64,000 bases of DNA from Owenia fusiformis (lineage: Eukaryota; Annelida; Polychaeta; Sabellida; Oweniidae): contig CAIIXF020000006.1 in assembly GCA_903813345.2 (NCBI GenBank), positions 31,230,024 to 31,294,023 on the forward strand. Direction: 5' to 3'. Positions 22,914-37,900 of this stretch are shown here, piece after piece; position 1 is the stretch's first letter, and the number at the start of each line of letters is the position of its first letter. The notes beneath the pieces were generated by a model that was given only the letters and a program-made list of their open reading frames with translations, was not told where the DNA came from and ran no database searches. A program made the translations under genes and the position numbers.

Positions 22914-25900
22914 CTATAACATACAGGAGATATATAAATACTCTACATACTCCTATACTTAAAACATTACATTGATCATGCACATCACAATATAGTACTA
23001 TCATCTCAAAACACAACAGCTAAAATGTGAGGGTACATGCAAGTTGGTATTTGTTAAACTACTTTAAAATTGTTTGAGAAAGGATTGAATTTTAAGATCA
23101 TCAATACATGCATATGGATATTGATACACTGTTAAACAAGATATGTATTTCAAAATGATATTTTCACTGTTTAAAATTGACTCTATCAAGTGCACAAAAG
23201 TTATTTTATGTTTTGATTCCTAAAAGATTAGTCCACACACATTGCACATTAGAGAAACACAAATGAAACAAGGCATTAACATGCAAAATGTCACCATCTG
23301 CCATTTGTTACAGACATCAAACGCCAAACACCAAATATTGTTCACAAAAAAGTTAAAGACTATAACAATATGTCAACGCTTGTGGTGACATAAAAATGAA
23401 CACACAAGTTAAAACAGATATGTGCAGAAAATCAGTTCTATACACATTGTGTTTTAGGAAGAATATTTCAACAACAATATTATACATGGACCACGAAGCC
23501 CTAAAATGCAGAAATCTGTCAAAGTTGGTTATATGAGAAACCCTAAAATACAGAAATCTATCATGAAAACATGTGATAGGCAGACTGAGATATGTTACCT
23601 CTAAGATGAGAGATATGAGGCACACTAGAAGCTTGAAAACATACTCAGTAACAAGGCAAACCTGCTGAATGTTATAATAAAAATGTGATTGTTGTTAACA
23701 ATCTAGGCAACCGAGAGTTTCAAATCTGCATTTTTCTACATCTATGAGAACATATATCATCTCCAAAGCATGAAAGCAATAGAAAGCTGCATGTTAGAAT
23801 TTGATACATTGGAAGTGTTTCCTCCAATATAGGTCCTAAGAACCGTACCTCATGTAACTAATATTTCATAAGGAAAAATTCTAGAATTGTTAAGATACTA
23901 AACATGAAAAGAACGTAGAGACAGTAACAAACTGAGAGGACAATCAATGTACTTCATGAAATTGACGTAAGTCGGCAAAAAATAGATTTTAGAAAACCAG
24001 TACAGTCTTTCAAGCAGGATCTAACATGATTGCATTCTTTTGGGCAGTTAAATTTTACTGCTATTCTAAAGTACTAAAACACATGCTCTCATTTTTATGT
24101 TGATTTGATGAATCAACATGAACTTTTCAGGGATTATTTTTAGATGTATACAAGATTTTATCATACTGGTTTGGTAACAGTAGCGTATAATGGAACATTT
24201 CTTCATTTGCAATTGTAACATTATGACATTTTGATAAAATGAATGGATGGTTGTTTCAATCAGGCTTTACTTGGTATTCAAACTTAAATAAATACCACCA
24301 TTAACTTCAGTGTCACATACACCTTGATCAAAGATACAGGGCATAGTACACTGTATAAATACATAATATATAAAACCTCAAAGTTTGGCTACTTGAATAT
24401 TAATTTTATGATGTGTATTAGGTTTCAAATGCTGGCTAAATTCAGTTCACACTTTGCAAAGACATAAACTAGGAACAGGTACTCCACATAGCAGTAAAGT
24501 CCACCAAATAATAAATATTATATTGTAAAATTTCAAGACAGAAATATTCAGGCAGTCGTACCATCTCCTTTTGTTAAGAACCAATGCTTGTGACTATCTG
24601 TATACCCGCATAAGACAAATTATATTCAAGTTTGTATAGTGTAAATTATCAAATTCTAACCCAAAATTATGAATATTGAAAATCTTATTCAAGCTATCAT
24701 TTTAAGTTCTAACTTGATAATATCAGTTTTCTTTTTCTTGTAAAGAGATTCAAAAGACACTAGAGAATTTTCGTTATAAGTTGTTTCAAAAACTTATACG
24801 TATACTTATAGTTTAAAGGGTCTTGTCGAACTAAAATCAATTCAAATTGAATTTCATAATCTGTACCAAGTGGGGCATAACTATTCCCAATATAGTCAAG
24901 CTCCATCATCAACTAGGGACTGCGAATACAATGTCCTTTGCTAGTGTCAATTATGAACACGATAAACTAAACGCTAGTTGACGGGTCATTGTAGTGTACG
25001 ATAAACATGACCCTTTAAAGTGAATCACTACACGAACGAGTCGATCATTTCAAAGTTCTCATGAAATTATAAGGTCAATTTTTAAGTTTTTACGTATAAA
25101 AGGGCCTTTATACGCAGATTATAAACTTACAGAGTTGGATCTCCGCATAGTATATGTGTGGACCTACTGACCAGAATGGCTTATTAAAATTAATCGGCTG
25201 AATAGGCATAGTATCCAATCAAACAGCTCGACTCATTCATTAGCTGAACTAATTCTCCCTTCGTTATTTCTACAAGGTGATTCAAAACGATCATCTACAA
25301 AAAATATATTTGAGAGTAGATAAATCTGTAAAACCCGTGTGCTATATCAGCCTATTTGATTCTAGAAAACACATATGACACAACTAAACATTGCTTTACA
25401 TCAAGGGGGTACGGATGGTATGCCATTGGCCCTTTTTATTACCGTCCTAGGAGATATTTCCCGACGAATTAGGAAATTATGAAACACCTTGTTTATTGGG
25501 TTTATAAGTATAAGTATACGTATAAGTTTTTAAAAAACTTATAACGAAAATTCTCTACTGACACAATGAGACTTATCTTATGAAGAAAATTAGCCAACTA
25601 ATATTTGAACAATTCCCCTGACAGATTGATTGTTGAAGGACTATATTGTATCCCTAATGGCATTCATTTATTGAGATACCCATTGTAAATGTTAAAGACA
25701 ACATTCAAATGTTGAAAAATAAACAGCCATGACTCATCTACAAAATGATTTAGATGTGTGACATGAATGTCAAGTTGTTAGGTCAACATGTTAGGTGTAG
25801 AAAGAGTATGTTGAGCGTGTGGTTATTTCTCCAGTAAAGCCAATAAATCCCACAAAAAGGTCTAGTGCTTGCTAGTAGGAAAGAACACTCAGGACACCCT

Positions 25901-28900
25901 TTCAGTTCCCACCTCAACCTCTTCATAATTGTTATTCTCCTCCTCATCATATTCAGAGTTCTCCTTCTCATCAGTGGCCATATTAAACTGTGCAACAACC
26001 TCATCTTCAGTAGGCTGGGGTTCATCATATGTTGTTGGATCAGCAGTGTCATCATCATACTCAACATCATGAGTTTGGATGACAACAGTGTGACCTTCAT
26101 CTTCTTCATCTGATACTGAATGGGCAGGTGGAGGGGGAGGAATGAACTCAACCTGCTCGTATGCTTCAGCCTCTCGTTGAATGTTCTCATTATTATCATC
26201 TTCATGGTCGTCAATTTCAAAGTTCATGACAGGTTCAGGTTCAGCCTCATCATATGTTACTTCATCTTCAGGGGTTCTATCATATGGGACCTAATCAATC
26301 AACACCTCATTACTACATATATCAACACTAGTCATGCAAATCCTCAACAATATATGAATTGATAGGCTATAAATCAAAAACATATACAGTACAATAAAAT
26401 GTTTCATAGAAAAATAAGTAACATTGCCTTCAGAGGGATCTCACTGTAGCATCATCTGGAAAATACAAAGTTTGATCAATTATCAAAGCTACTTCAGAAA
26501 AACTCTCCAAATGAATCTGCACACATACTTCTGAAAACTCTGCTCTTTGTAATTGTGAATATCTCCATGATTACAATTGTAATCTTGCTCTATAATTTTA
26601 GTTGCTTTGAGCAAAACTAAAATTCCAGAGTTACTTGGGGACAAGGAACATGGAACTATATAAATTGAATTCAACTCTTATGAGAGAAAATGATACATTT
26701 AAAGAAGCAGTACACCCAAACATTTTCTCTTTTGGTACTGTTTTAACAGCCCATGGCCATTTCCCTTAAAGTACTCTTAAAAATTGATATAAGAAAGACA
26801 TCAATCAAAATTTCTGTATAATTGATTCCATCACCAATTTCTTGAAAATCCTAATATATAACTTCCATATAAATTCTTGTGTCTAAATACAAATGATCTC
26901 CTTCTTATTATACCTAGTATTTCTCCTATACCTGTAATGCTTAAGTAAGCTGTTTGAGCAGCCATTTTGAATTAAAAATACAGTTTCTTCATCTATACTA
27001 TAATTTTCATTTGATCATTGTAACTATTACAGACTTGAATTTTGATTTATAACATGTCTAATCATTTTAAGTGTGCAGCAAGTGCTATAGCAGCATGAAA
27101 AAGCTTTTCTTTATGTCAAACTCATGATTTTTTCATCTCAAATCTTTAAGGTCAGGTATGATTTCCTGTCCACTTCTTAACACATTTATCAAATGCATAT
27201 GACATTGTGCAGCATGCTCCTAATGACATCAACATGAGATTGACCACATGAACATTTGCTATCATAAAACTAAATCAGTAGTTTGTGTTGACTCTTGGGT
27301 ACTTAGGAATTGTCTAACTCACTTTGTTATTTTTGAAGGTTTTTGGGCAAATTATCATCTCATGTTTTGTCCCTTTTAAGACTTTGAAATTAGCTATTAG
27401 CTAAGGGGCCTGGGACATTTGATTTTCTTCATTCAATCAAGGAATCGATGTCTTTTAAGTGATCTGATATCCCCATTTATTAGCAGAGAGAAAGAATCAG
27501 CCAGAGACCTTTAGACTGTTTTCCTCATTTAAAGATTTATTGCCTTGTTACAAGAATATTATGAAATGCATGCATCTACTTTTTTGGGAACTTTGGAGAA
27601 TATCCAGGTATTTTATGGCTATAGACATTCATCCTTAAAATCTTGCTTCAGTGTTTCAGTATTTCAAAATTTAGATTATTCTTCATTCACTTACGAGTTG
27701 CTTTAATCACCTCAAAAAGTCCAACTTGGTTAATTTATATGTGGGACATATTCAGAGTCAGTTTGAGGAGACATATTTATTACATTTTGCATAAAAAATA
27801 ACTTAAGAATAATAAAAAAAAGTTGATATTAGTAAAATAACAAACTTGAATTTGCCTGTACAAGGTACATAGCTTTTCAAACTAGGTCACTCATACTATC
27901 ATATCTTCACTTTCTCAAATCAATAAGTATGTAGAATAAACTACCTGCTTAAGACATTGCTTAAAGTTACACACCGGGTTAATTTGTTCTTACAAAGTAT
28001 TTTGACAAAAGTTTCATAACAAAACATTATCAAGGTGTTTAAAACAGACCTTTTGTTAAAATGCTTCATTCCAAAGCAATTTAACCCTACTGTATAACAA
28101 GCACTCTTGGCAGTCCAAATATACAAATGTTAACTTGCCGAGATATGACTGAAATGATCTGTAAAAATTTGCAATATACTGATCATTCAAAACTTCTTAC
28201 TAAAACTATTTATGACTTTGTGAGACACTTAGTCTACTTGAATAAATATATCTGAAGCACTGGCTGGTATATGTGACACTCACTACATGTACAAACAGAT
28301 ATTTAGACTGTGCAGTTTCTAAATCTGACAATCACTTATATGTAGTGTTCTTTTGGAAATTCCAAAGACATACCTTAAAAAGCATGACCAAAACCCAATC
28401 AGTTATAGATCTTATGCTGAGAAGAAAGCACAAAAATTTCAAATCAATTTATAGGACAATTTGAGACTAACAAACAAGATTTCGAGAAAGAAAATCCAAA
28501 ATGGCCACCTGGAAACTAACATTGGTCTCAGAGTGATGTAATATTGAAATACGGAGAAATCAGGATAATCTATTTTTCACATACATTTTAAGATGGTCAA
28601 GTTCATGAATTATATCACACATGTCATCGTGGGCTTGGCTGATAAGTGAACATAAATCCTATACATATGTTTAATTAAGCAGCAACCTTAAAGTATGAGA
28701 TGGATGGACTGAAGTACCTAAGTACATCGATGTAAAGTACATCTGCAATAGGGCTCCTCAAGCATATATTGAATGAATGCTTCTACATATTACAACCCAA
28801 AATAGTCATGAAAGCCGACATTGAAATAATCATCTATTTAGCCTGCTCTTTAACCCTGTTATCAGTTAAAACAGATTTTAATACATGAAGTTACCTGTAT

Positions 28901-31900
28901 GAAAGATATAAATAACACAAAATATTATGTAGGTATAGATGTTTAAAACATGCGCCACAGAGAGACATCATGAGAAGTCATGGCTTTTTCTTAGTTCCTT
29001 TTTAGTTGAAAAACAGAGAGATATGACCAGAATGACCGAGACATAACTGACTAAATTTTCAACTTCTCACAGTCACACATCCTAAGAATACATCATTTTG
29101 GACTTGTACCAAATTTGTTGAGACACACAATATGCCCCAATGATTTAAAATATCCAGTAGCTATAAAGCAATCATCAATCATTGGAATCTGAGAAAATAT
29201 GCTAGACACCATTAGCAATGCTGAGCAATGTATACGCTGAGGCCTGTAAGGCTAACATTTACGAGCACGCAAGCTCAAACCCCTACCTCAGTTATAGTAG
29301 TGGTTGTTGTGGTAACAACAGTTTCTGTAACTTCAGCTGTGGGAACAACATTTTCATCTTTTTGTAGCTCAGGGATGGGCTCAACAGCTGCAGCCTTTTC
29401 TTCTTGAGCAGCAGCATCAACAATAGCAGATGCAACTGCTGCTGTGGCTACTGCTTCAGCCACTTTTTCTTCCTCTTTCTGTAGCTCAGGGACAGGTTCA
29501 TTGGCAACAACTGTCTCTGTGGTGGTCACAGTGACAATTTGGTCTCCATCTGTGGTGGCTGCCTCAGTTGTGGTCTGGGCTGCCACAACCTCCCCATCAG
29601 CAACCAGTGCTTCAGTGGTAGTTGTAACCACATCACCATCTTTATTGACAGATGTCTCAGTCGTCTCTACCTTCTGAACTGCTACAGCTTCCCCAGACTA
29701 TAACATTTAGGAGAACTAAGTACCAACAGACCTACCTCAACACATGCACACATAATGCTCTCAACCTCAAACCATAATCAATGCTAGACTGGAATAAGGT
29801 TGCTGGGGTGGCGATGGAAGACTTACTTATAATGAATCTACTAAAAGTGTGTACTTAATACAAAGACTTGGTACAAGAGACAGGACATAGGACAAGACAA
29901 TTAACTATGATGAGGTTAGTTTAGGATATACCTTCATAAAAAAAAAATGTGTACAAAATGTCCCCACCAATGGGTGATCCCATGAAATGGTTATCCTGAA
30001 AATGAGTAGACAAGACTTTACCAACACAATTTGAGGCCGGAAAATCCAAAATGGCCACCTTAAAATTTACCCAGAATGCCAAAAATTTAGTCAGTTCTAG
30101 ATTTTCAAACTAAGAACCACTCCTGAAAACTTTTAACTGATCCGTCACACAGTTAACTAGAAAACATGTAAACAAGACTTTACAGACAAGATTTTAGGAT
30201 GGAAAATTCAAAATGGCTGCCTTGACATTTACCCAGAATGTCAAAAAACTAATCTGTTCCTAGATTTTCATACTAAGAATCATCCCTGAAAATATGACAT
30301 TGATCTACCAAATGGTTCACCTGAAAACGCGTAAACAAGACTTTACAGACAAGATTTTAGGACAGAAAATCCAAAATGGCTGCCATGACATTTACACAGA
30401 ATGCCAAAAAACTAATCAGATGTAGATTTTCACACTAAGAATCATCCCTGAAAATTCGAAATTGATCTACCAAATGGTTCACCTAAAAACGCGTAGACAA
30501 GACTTTACAGGCAAGATTTAAGACGGAAAATCCAAAATGGCTGCCTTGACATTTATCCAGAATGCCAAAAAACTAATCAGATCTAGATTTTCATACTAAG
30601 AATCATCCCTAAAAATTTGAAATTGATCTACAGAACGGTTCACCTAAAAATGCATAGACAAGACTTTACAGACAAGATTTTAGGACAGAAAATCCAAAAT
30701 GGCTGCCTTGACATTTGCCCAGAATGCCAAAAAACTAATCAGTTCTACATTTTCATACTAAGAATCATCTCTGAAAATTTGAGATTGATCTACCAAATGG
30801 TTCACCTGAAAACGCGTAGACAAGACTTTACAGACAAGATTTTAGGACGGAAAATCCAAAATGGCTGCCTTGACATTTACCCAAAATGCCAAAAAACAAA
30901 TCAGATCTAGATTTTTATACTAAGAATCATCCCTGAAAATTTGAAATTGATCCACCAAACGGTTCACCTGAAAACACATAGACAAGACTTCACAGACAAG
31001 ATTTTAGGACGGAAAAATCCAAAATGGCCGACAATAAAAAAGTGATTATGTGTTTTTGCTGATTTCTTCTTACAAAATTATCACATATAACTACTGTTAA
31101 CAATAACATAGGCTTTTACAACAAAGTACATCTGAAATTATTTATAAAGCTACTAAATAGTTAATTATGAAAACTCAAAAACACCATTCAATATGATACA
31201 AAGTATTATCTTGCGCTAACTTTTCTTAAAACATTCAAAATGGCTGACATGACTGAGCTAGCAGGTCCAAAACCTAATCAGATCTAGAATGAAGTGAGCT
31301 GAACAAGATGTTAAAGTTTTAAAAGCAACTGTGAAGCCGTTTTTCTTAAAGTTTGCAGACAAGGATTTTAGCATTTGACTTCAAAATGGCCGACAGGAAG
31401 TAGGTATCGACTTGAAACTTTTTCATCCACATCTGTATGCACTCATAAGTTATCCCTGAAAATTTGAAGGTGATATCTGTAGCGGTTTTGGAGAAAACTC
31501 CCGGACGTACGGACAGACGGACGGACAGACGGACGGACGGACGGACGGACGTACGGACGGACAGACAGACGGACGCGCCTAGGCCGACAATATGGCCCCA
31601 CACTATGTGGTGGGGACATAATAAAAAAGTATTACTTACATATTTATAAAATGCAGCTATTTTTCTAATTAACTCTTACCTAATTTAACTGGTAGTATAG
31701 ACTTAATTATGGTTTGAGAGTTTATACACAAACACTAAACAATCATCTATTCATCTTTTGTATGAATAATGTTGATATTTTAATATACAGTGTATTCATT
31801 GGCAGAAGATTAGAAAGAATATTGTGAACCTCCCAAATCCAGCACTTAGTAAAGGCAGTATAGAGAGTAGATGGGAGGTAGCCTTTGCTAACAATTGTTG

Positions 31901-34900
31901 AATGCTTGGTTGCGGTGATCTCTTGATCTCTGAAAATTCCAGAAACCTGGTTTTACAAATTAAAATAAATGATTATTGATTAATATATTTGACATTCTTC
32001 TGTATCAGTAATGAATATGACACTGTTTCGTAAACAGGAAGCATTCATGATTAGCATGATTTGTTTATATCTTGTGATAGAAAGCTTTCAGAATTACATT
32101 TCATGTGCAGTAGCATGGCATGTATTGCAACCATTTGGGTTTTAAAAGAATTTCAAAATTTGAAATTGGAAATAAATTTAAGTGCACTTCATTGGTAATA
32201 TATTTATTCAAAATTGACAACTTAGAAAATGAATTAGAGGTTTTTAATACCTCACTATTGTTACGTAAACAAACGTCGAAGTGCAGATCTTAACCGTTTT
32301 TGAAGTTCTGTATACATGACTAATGTAATCATGTTATGATACTATATGTCAATAAAAGTTATATATATAACAAAAGTGAGGTATTAAATCGACAATTCTG
32401 TTGTCTTCTGAACTAACCATCAGAAAGTGTGATATGCGTTTAGCCACATAAAAAATTTCAATAAAATTGCACACACAAACATGTAAATGTTGGCTGTTTT
32501 TTAAAATGGCTACCTACTACCTAAAATGTCATACGACGTTGTGCCATGCTTATGAGATTTCACATATTAAATATGAACTAAATCACTCTATTACTTTTTG
32601 AGTTCAGTAAAAAATGTAAAAATGGCGGGCATTTTTCAAAATGGCCGCCTACTACCCAAAGTGTCATTAGACATTGTACCATGCTTATGGTATTACATAT
32701 CAAATATGAACAAAATAGCTCCACTACTTTCCAAGTTGCAGCAAGAATTGTAAAATTGTGAAATAAAGGCCACCATTTTTCAAGATGGCTGCCATGTGCT
32801 TCTTAAATATCTACATTTCTAGCTTTATTATGTCCTATATTGTACCTTAATTACTGAAAAATCGGCACTAAAATGGTCACCATTTTTAAACGAGTGGCCA
32901 TTATGAAAAGTTTGAGCAGAACTTCTACCCCCATATATATACGGATGTACAAACAGACGTATGGAGGCAGCCCTATATCCCTCCAAACTTTGTTCGATGG
33001 GATATCAATTCAGAAAAATATAAGGTTACAAATCACTGAAATAACCATAAGTGATTATTTAACCAAATTGTTATTAAGTGTTATCTAACGGAGATCCTGC
33101 CTTGTGAATATCTGTGTGAAATACATATACAGTATATAGTAAGTGGATGGCAGTCCTACAGTGTCCATAAATATTTTGAACTGAACTGAAATAATCCTAT
33201 ATTATTTCTGGATATGTAAAAATATTGAATCGGACTGATTGGATTTGGTTCCCTTTCAATGGGTTGAGGAGTCATTTTGTGAGTATGCATTGTCATGAGT
33301 GTCTAATTGATAAAAAATGTTAAGTCAAAGGATATTTCCCACCAAAGTAATCTTAAGAACAAAATCTACCATCACCTGAATCAGCAGACATGCATTAAGT
33401 GTTAACAACAAATAAGTCAATTTTCCTGGAGATTTTATGCTCTTTAGGATTAAAAATGCCACAGCTCTGAAATATGCTCTTGAGTTGGGAATAATTGCCT
33501 TCTTATTTTTGGTTCAAGGGTTTGAAACTGCAGACCAATCAGAGATTGGTATGAAAGCCAGTGAAATAATGTTTTTCTGGTGAATGAAGCATGTTGTTTC
33601 ATAGTGATTAGGAATAAGTAATGAAAGAATAAATTGTTTCTTATTGAATGGAATATATCCTGTTTGATGTCTATATACCTCAGCTAAGTATTTATAAAGT
33701 TCAAATTGAATTGCAACAATAGCTTAAGGTTTGAGAAGAAGAAACTTTAGGACAAAATCATTCTCTTTCTACCTCATAACATTATTACTTACAAGTAGAA
33801 TTCCATAGTAACGGATCAAACTGAAGTTGGTTTCCCAAATGAAATTTATTCATCCACCAACAGAGAAGATAGTAAAACTGTAACGCCAGGATTCTAAAGA
33901 TTTGTCATTTGCTCATGAACTATTCTTTAATTCTCAAATTGTTAACTGATGAAACAAACTTTAACTGTTACTAATTCATCATCAGTGGCAACACTGTGGC
34001 GAGTGTAATTTTTCATTGGCAAGTTTGAAAACACAAGTCGATTGCCACTCGTCCAGTGACAGAATAAAAATGCTAAGACCCACACTGAATATGTATAACA
34101 ATTATATACGACTTATATACCATCAATTCGTGCCTTTAGAATCAATGTTTTCTCTAGGATTTTACCATTTTTACCATATATTAGTAAGGCTGATCAGCTG
34201 ATCTTATATAGCTAGGTTACAGGTAGCAATCACACATATGACAGGCCAGGGTCAAGTTGCTTAGCTATGAAATTATCAAGATAAGTTTTATTCATCTTGA
34301 TCAAAGTCTTATCAATATCAAAAATATATAACATAAAGTTCAAGATTTACAGGGGGTGGGTTGTATATAGGATACTCCTTATTTATAATACATGCAAAAT
34401 AAGAACAGTTTATCTATATTAAGTGTTCTCACCAGGATTTCTTTTAAAGTGGGTGCAAGATCATTTTTACAGTTTATACCAAATTTGGTAAAAATATGCC
34501 TATTTTCCATGACTTTTCTTGTTTTCAAATAGGTGCAATTGGATTTTCAGTTGGGTGCAAGTCTAGTATTAAAACCTGAATTGGGTGCAGCATCCACTTC
34601 TTCAATACTGGAGAGATCACTTATTATCATTGGTGGTACCTGGATTGCCTTAATTCTTATATTTAATGTGATACATTTTTACTGTACATGATATAGGGAT
34701 ACTGCAAGTGCTTGATTACTCAAGAAATATATACAAATTTGCAAATCAGCATAAATATTGTAATTTCATTGCCAATTATCAAGAATGATCAAACACAAAA
34801 GTTGAAAAAAGTCGACAAAAGTGTGATTCTAACACAGCATCTTCTACTGTGTACTTAAACTCTGCAACATTGTTCATATATCATTGATGTATATTTTTCA

Positions 34901-37900
34901 ATCTTGTATATATCACAATACCCCTAATAACACAAAAATATATATTAAGAAGCAACAATAAATAAATGATGTTTAAATCATAATTGCATGCAAGACATTC
35001 ATTTCTTAATCACATAACAACTACTGAAAGTACATGCACATTAAATAAAGGCCACATGCTTAACTAGAACCATTTTAAGAATCTTAAAACTAGAAAATGG
35101 CAACTCCAATATATTTCTAATGAACCTCATTTATTGAGATATTAGTCCAGTGAAATGTACATGCAAAGGACCTAAAATTGGGCTATACAATGAAGAATAT
35201 ATATGAGATAAATTTCATGTTTGTGCTACAGTTCCAATATCATATTCTGATAATATAAAATAATACTTGTAACATGAACAGAATTTTGGTTTGAAGTGAA
35301 TAACTTGGATTTTCCAAACATTTCTGAAATTTTTGAAGCAGCTGCCATTTTGAAAAAAAAATATTTATAATATATTTATAATGAAGAAAATCTGTTAATT
35401 CGTACATGTATTTAAATTAATAGCCAAAGTGGACATGATGACAACTTCACTATTATAAATCATTTTAAGATACATGTACAAATCACAAGGCGTAAAACCT
35501 CAACCCCACATTATAATCTTATTCTAGAATATAAACTGGCCAATAACAAAGCAAATTTAGCTGTAAAAATTACTGAAAAACATGTATTTACTAGATAATT
35601 ATGATAATATCTGATTCAATAGAAAAGAACATTAAAATTTCTGTATAAATGGCTAGTGCTGACGATACGTACCTGTGCTTCTGTGATGACTGTTTCTGTA
35701 ACTGTGGTGACTGTTTCTGTAACTACTGGCTCTGGCTCTGGTTCAGCAATATGACCATTAGAGACTGTTACTATTGTTTCACCACCTGAAAATAAAGAAA
35801 TTAGAAACTGTAACTCATCACCCTTTTAAATGAATAAAATCCATCAACCTAAATTTGAATTATCACCCAGATATGGTAACAATTGTTTCATTGTCTAGAA
35901 ATGTGATAATAGAATCCCACAAAGTTCCATCAGAGACTCTCTGGGAGTGATGTTATATATTTGTAATAGGGTGTTACAGATATCTAGAAAAACGTATAAA
36001 TAATGTTATATTTCTACACAATTTTTTCATGGGAGATTGGTAGATATTTTCAACATCAGCTATTTAGTTTTACATGATAAGTTTTCCTTAATTTAAATGG
36101 TTCTAACTGTGCTATTACACTTATTAATGATTTTGTTCTGTTCAATTAAAACTTCTCTGGAAGGTCCAAACAACAGAGGTGAAACAGGAGGGTAGAGCAC
36201 ATACAAAATAAACTATAAAGATACCCTCTCCCCAATTTAAGAATCTACCAAAACTATCTTTGTTAAAAGACTACATATGTACTGTCATTACTTAATGATT
36301 ACGTTATTTGAAAAACATGAATGGCAAAGAACTACAAAACAATCCTTTTCAACATAATAATATGAACTGATTTAATGAGTTCTGCTTTATATAATAATAC
36401 TACAATTTATCATTAGAGTCATTTGAGGATCATAAGGGGTGTTATAACTGCATTTAAGGTGTCTCCAAGGTGATGTTTATTTTGATCTTTTGTTTGATTT
36501 GGGAACAAGAAGATTTAAACTTCAGCGCAATGTTGGGAGTTTAAAATGCCAAGTGAAAATACCTTGGTTCTACTTTATTACTAAGCAAAAATCCCAAATA
36601 TGGGGATAAAATAAGGGGAGTTTTGACAGGACATTTGACACACTACATATTAAAACTAACATTTATAACAATATCAGAAGTTCAGAACCTACATCCCATA
36701 TCAACTGAATTTAATATTCATAGTTATATTGATGAGTGGCACTGAGTGTATCAGTATTCCTATAGGAGCTAAATGGTTAAGCTTTAATTAAATGAAAAAT
36801 TCTTGCAGTAAATGTAACTAGATCATTTCATTAATTAAAACAATGGTTTATAGGGCCACTTATCTCTTATTATCAGGCTGTAATTATACAGTGATGTATG
36901 TGTAATTTGATAGGTATGGGATGTTTAGTTCAACCCATATCAAATATCTAGCTGATAGGTTCCTACTCTTAAACTTTGTGTAGTAGAATGTTTCTTACAT
37001 AAGCTGATTAGGAGCTAAGGACGAACTCCTTGTTTGTTCATCTGACGCACCCTGTATCAACCCAGTTAATAACACTTGCAATAAACCCACTTAGCAGTTA
37101 ATAATACTTGCAACATAATCACTTTGCAGCTAATAATACTTGCAACATAATCACTTTGCAGCTAATAACACCTGCAACATAATCACTTTGCAGGTTAAAA
37201 CTTGCAACATAATCACTTTGCAGTTAATAACACTTGCAACATAACCACTTTGCAGTTAATAACACTTGCAACATAACCACTTTGCAGTTAATACTTGCAA
37301 CATAACCACTTTGCAGTTAATAACACTTGCAACATAACCACTTTGCAGCTAATAACACTTGCAACATAATCACTTTGCAGGTTAAAACTTGCAACATAAT
37401 CACTTTGCAGTTAATAACACTTGCAACATAACCACTTTGCAGTTAATACTTGCAACATAACAGTGTGAGAAATAAGCACTCGACAATCGACAAATTTCGA
37501 GTCTGAAGATGTATTTGTCGAGGCCTTTTCAAACGTTCTGGTCAAAATTGTCGGGAGAGATATTACAGAGACGTGATCGTATCTTCCCTCTTTGCCTCTG
37601 ACATATTACTTACCAACAGACCTAAGTAATCATCGAGATTTTAGGAGAAATTGTCTTCGATGTTCGAAAATTATTTTCATTTTTCATTCCGCCTAGAATA
37701 CGATAAATTTGTGATCGCTTAAAAATTGTGAACACCTTTCATTAATACGATAAATTTGTGATCGCTTAAAAATTGTGAACACCTTTCATTAAAACAACGA
37801 ACGCATGTAGTTTTGCTACTAAATAATAGCTTCCGGTCGCAGTTTTATGCTGCAGAATGATTCAATTTTCGAAGCGGTAGACATAATACTGCATACAGTT

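Larger units (their letters stand above)
29698..35672 (-). other. NHERF-like intron 2 with several repeat elements
   Basis: A 6 kb intron. It holds a satellite-carrying element (29959-31618), a small inverted-end element (32236-32392) and a hairpin-ended element (about 32440-33004). From 33010 to 35672 the sequence is AT-rich and featureless, apart from three GGGTGCAA-containing short pieces at 34450-34590 that recur near 43715. Confidence 0.5.

Noticed and set aside
25783-26220. Minus-strand Met/Leu-rich frame and plus-strand frames across the same bases
   Set aside because: They are other-frame shadows of NHERF-like exon 4, whose acidic frame has the matching splice phases.
31346-31649. 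Open frames reading [11 protein letters not shown] and its complement
   Set aside because: They translate the GGACGGACAGAC microsatellite at the end of a repeat element.
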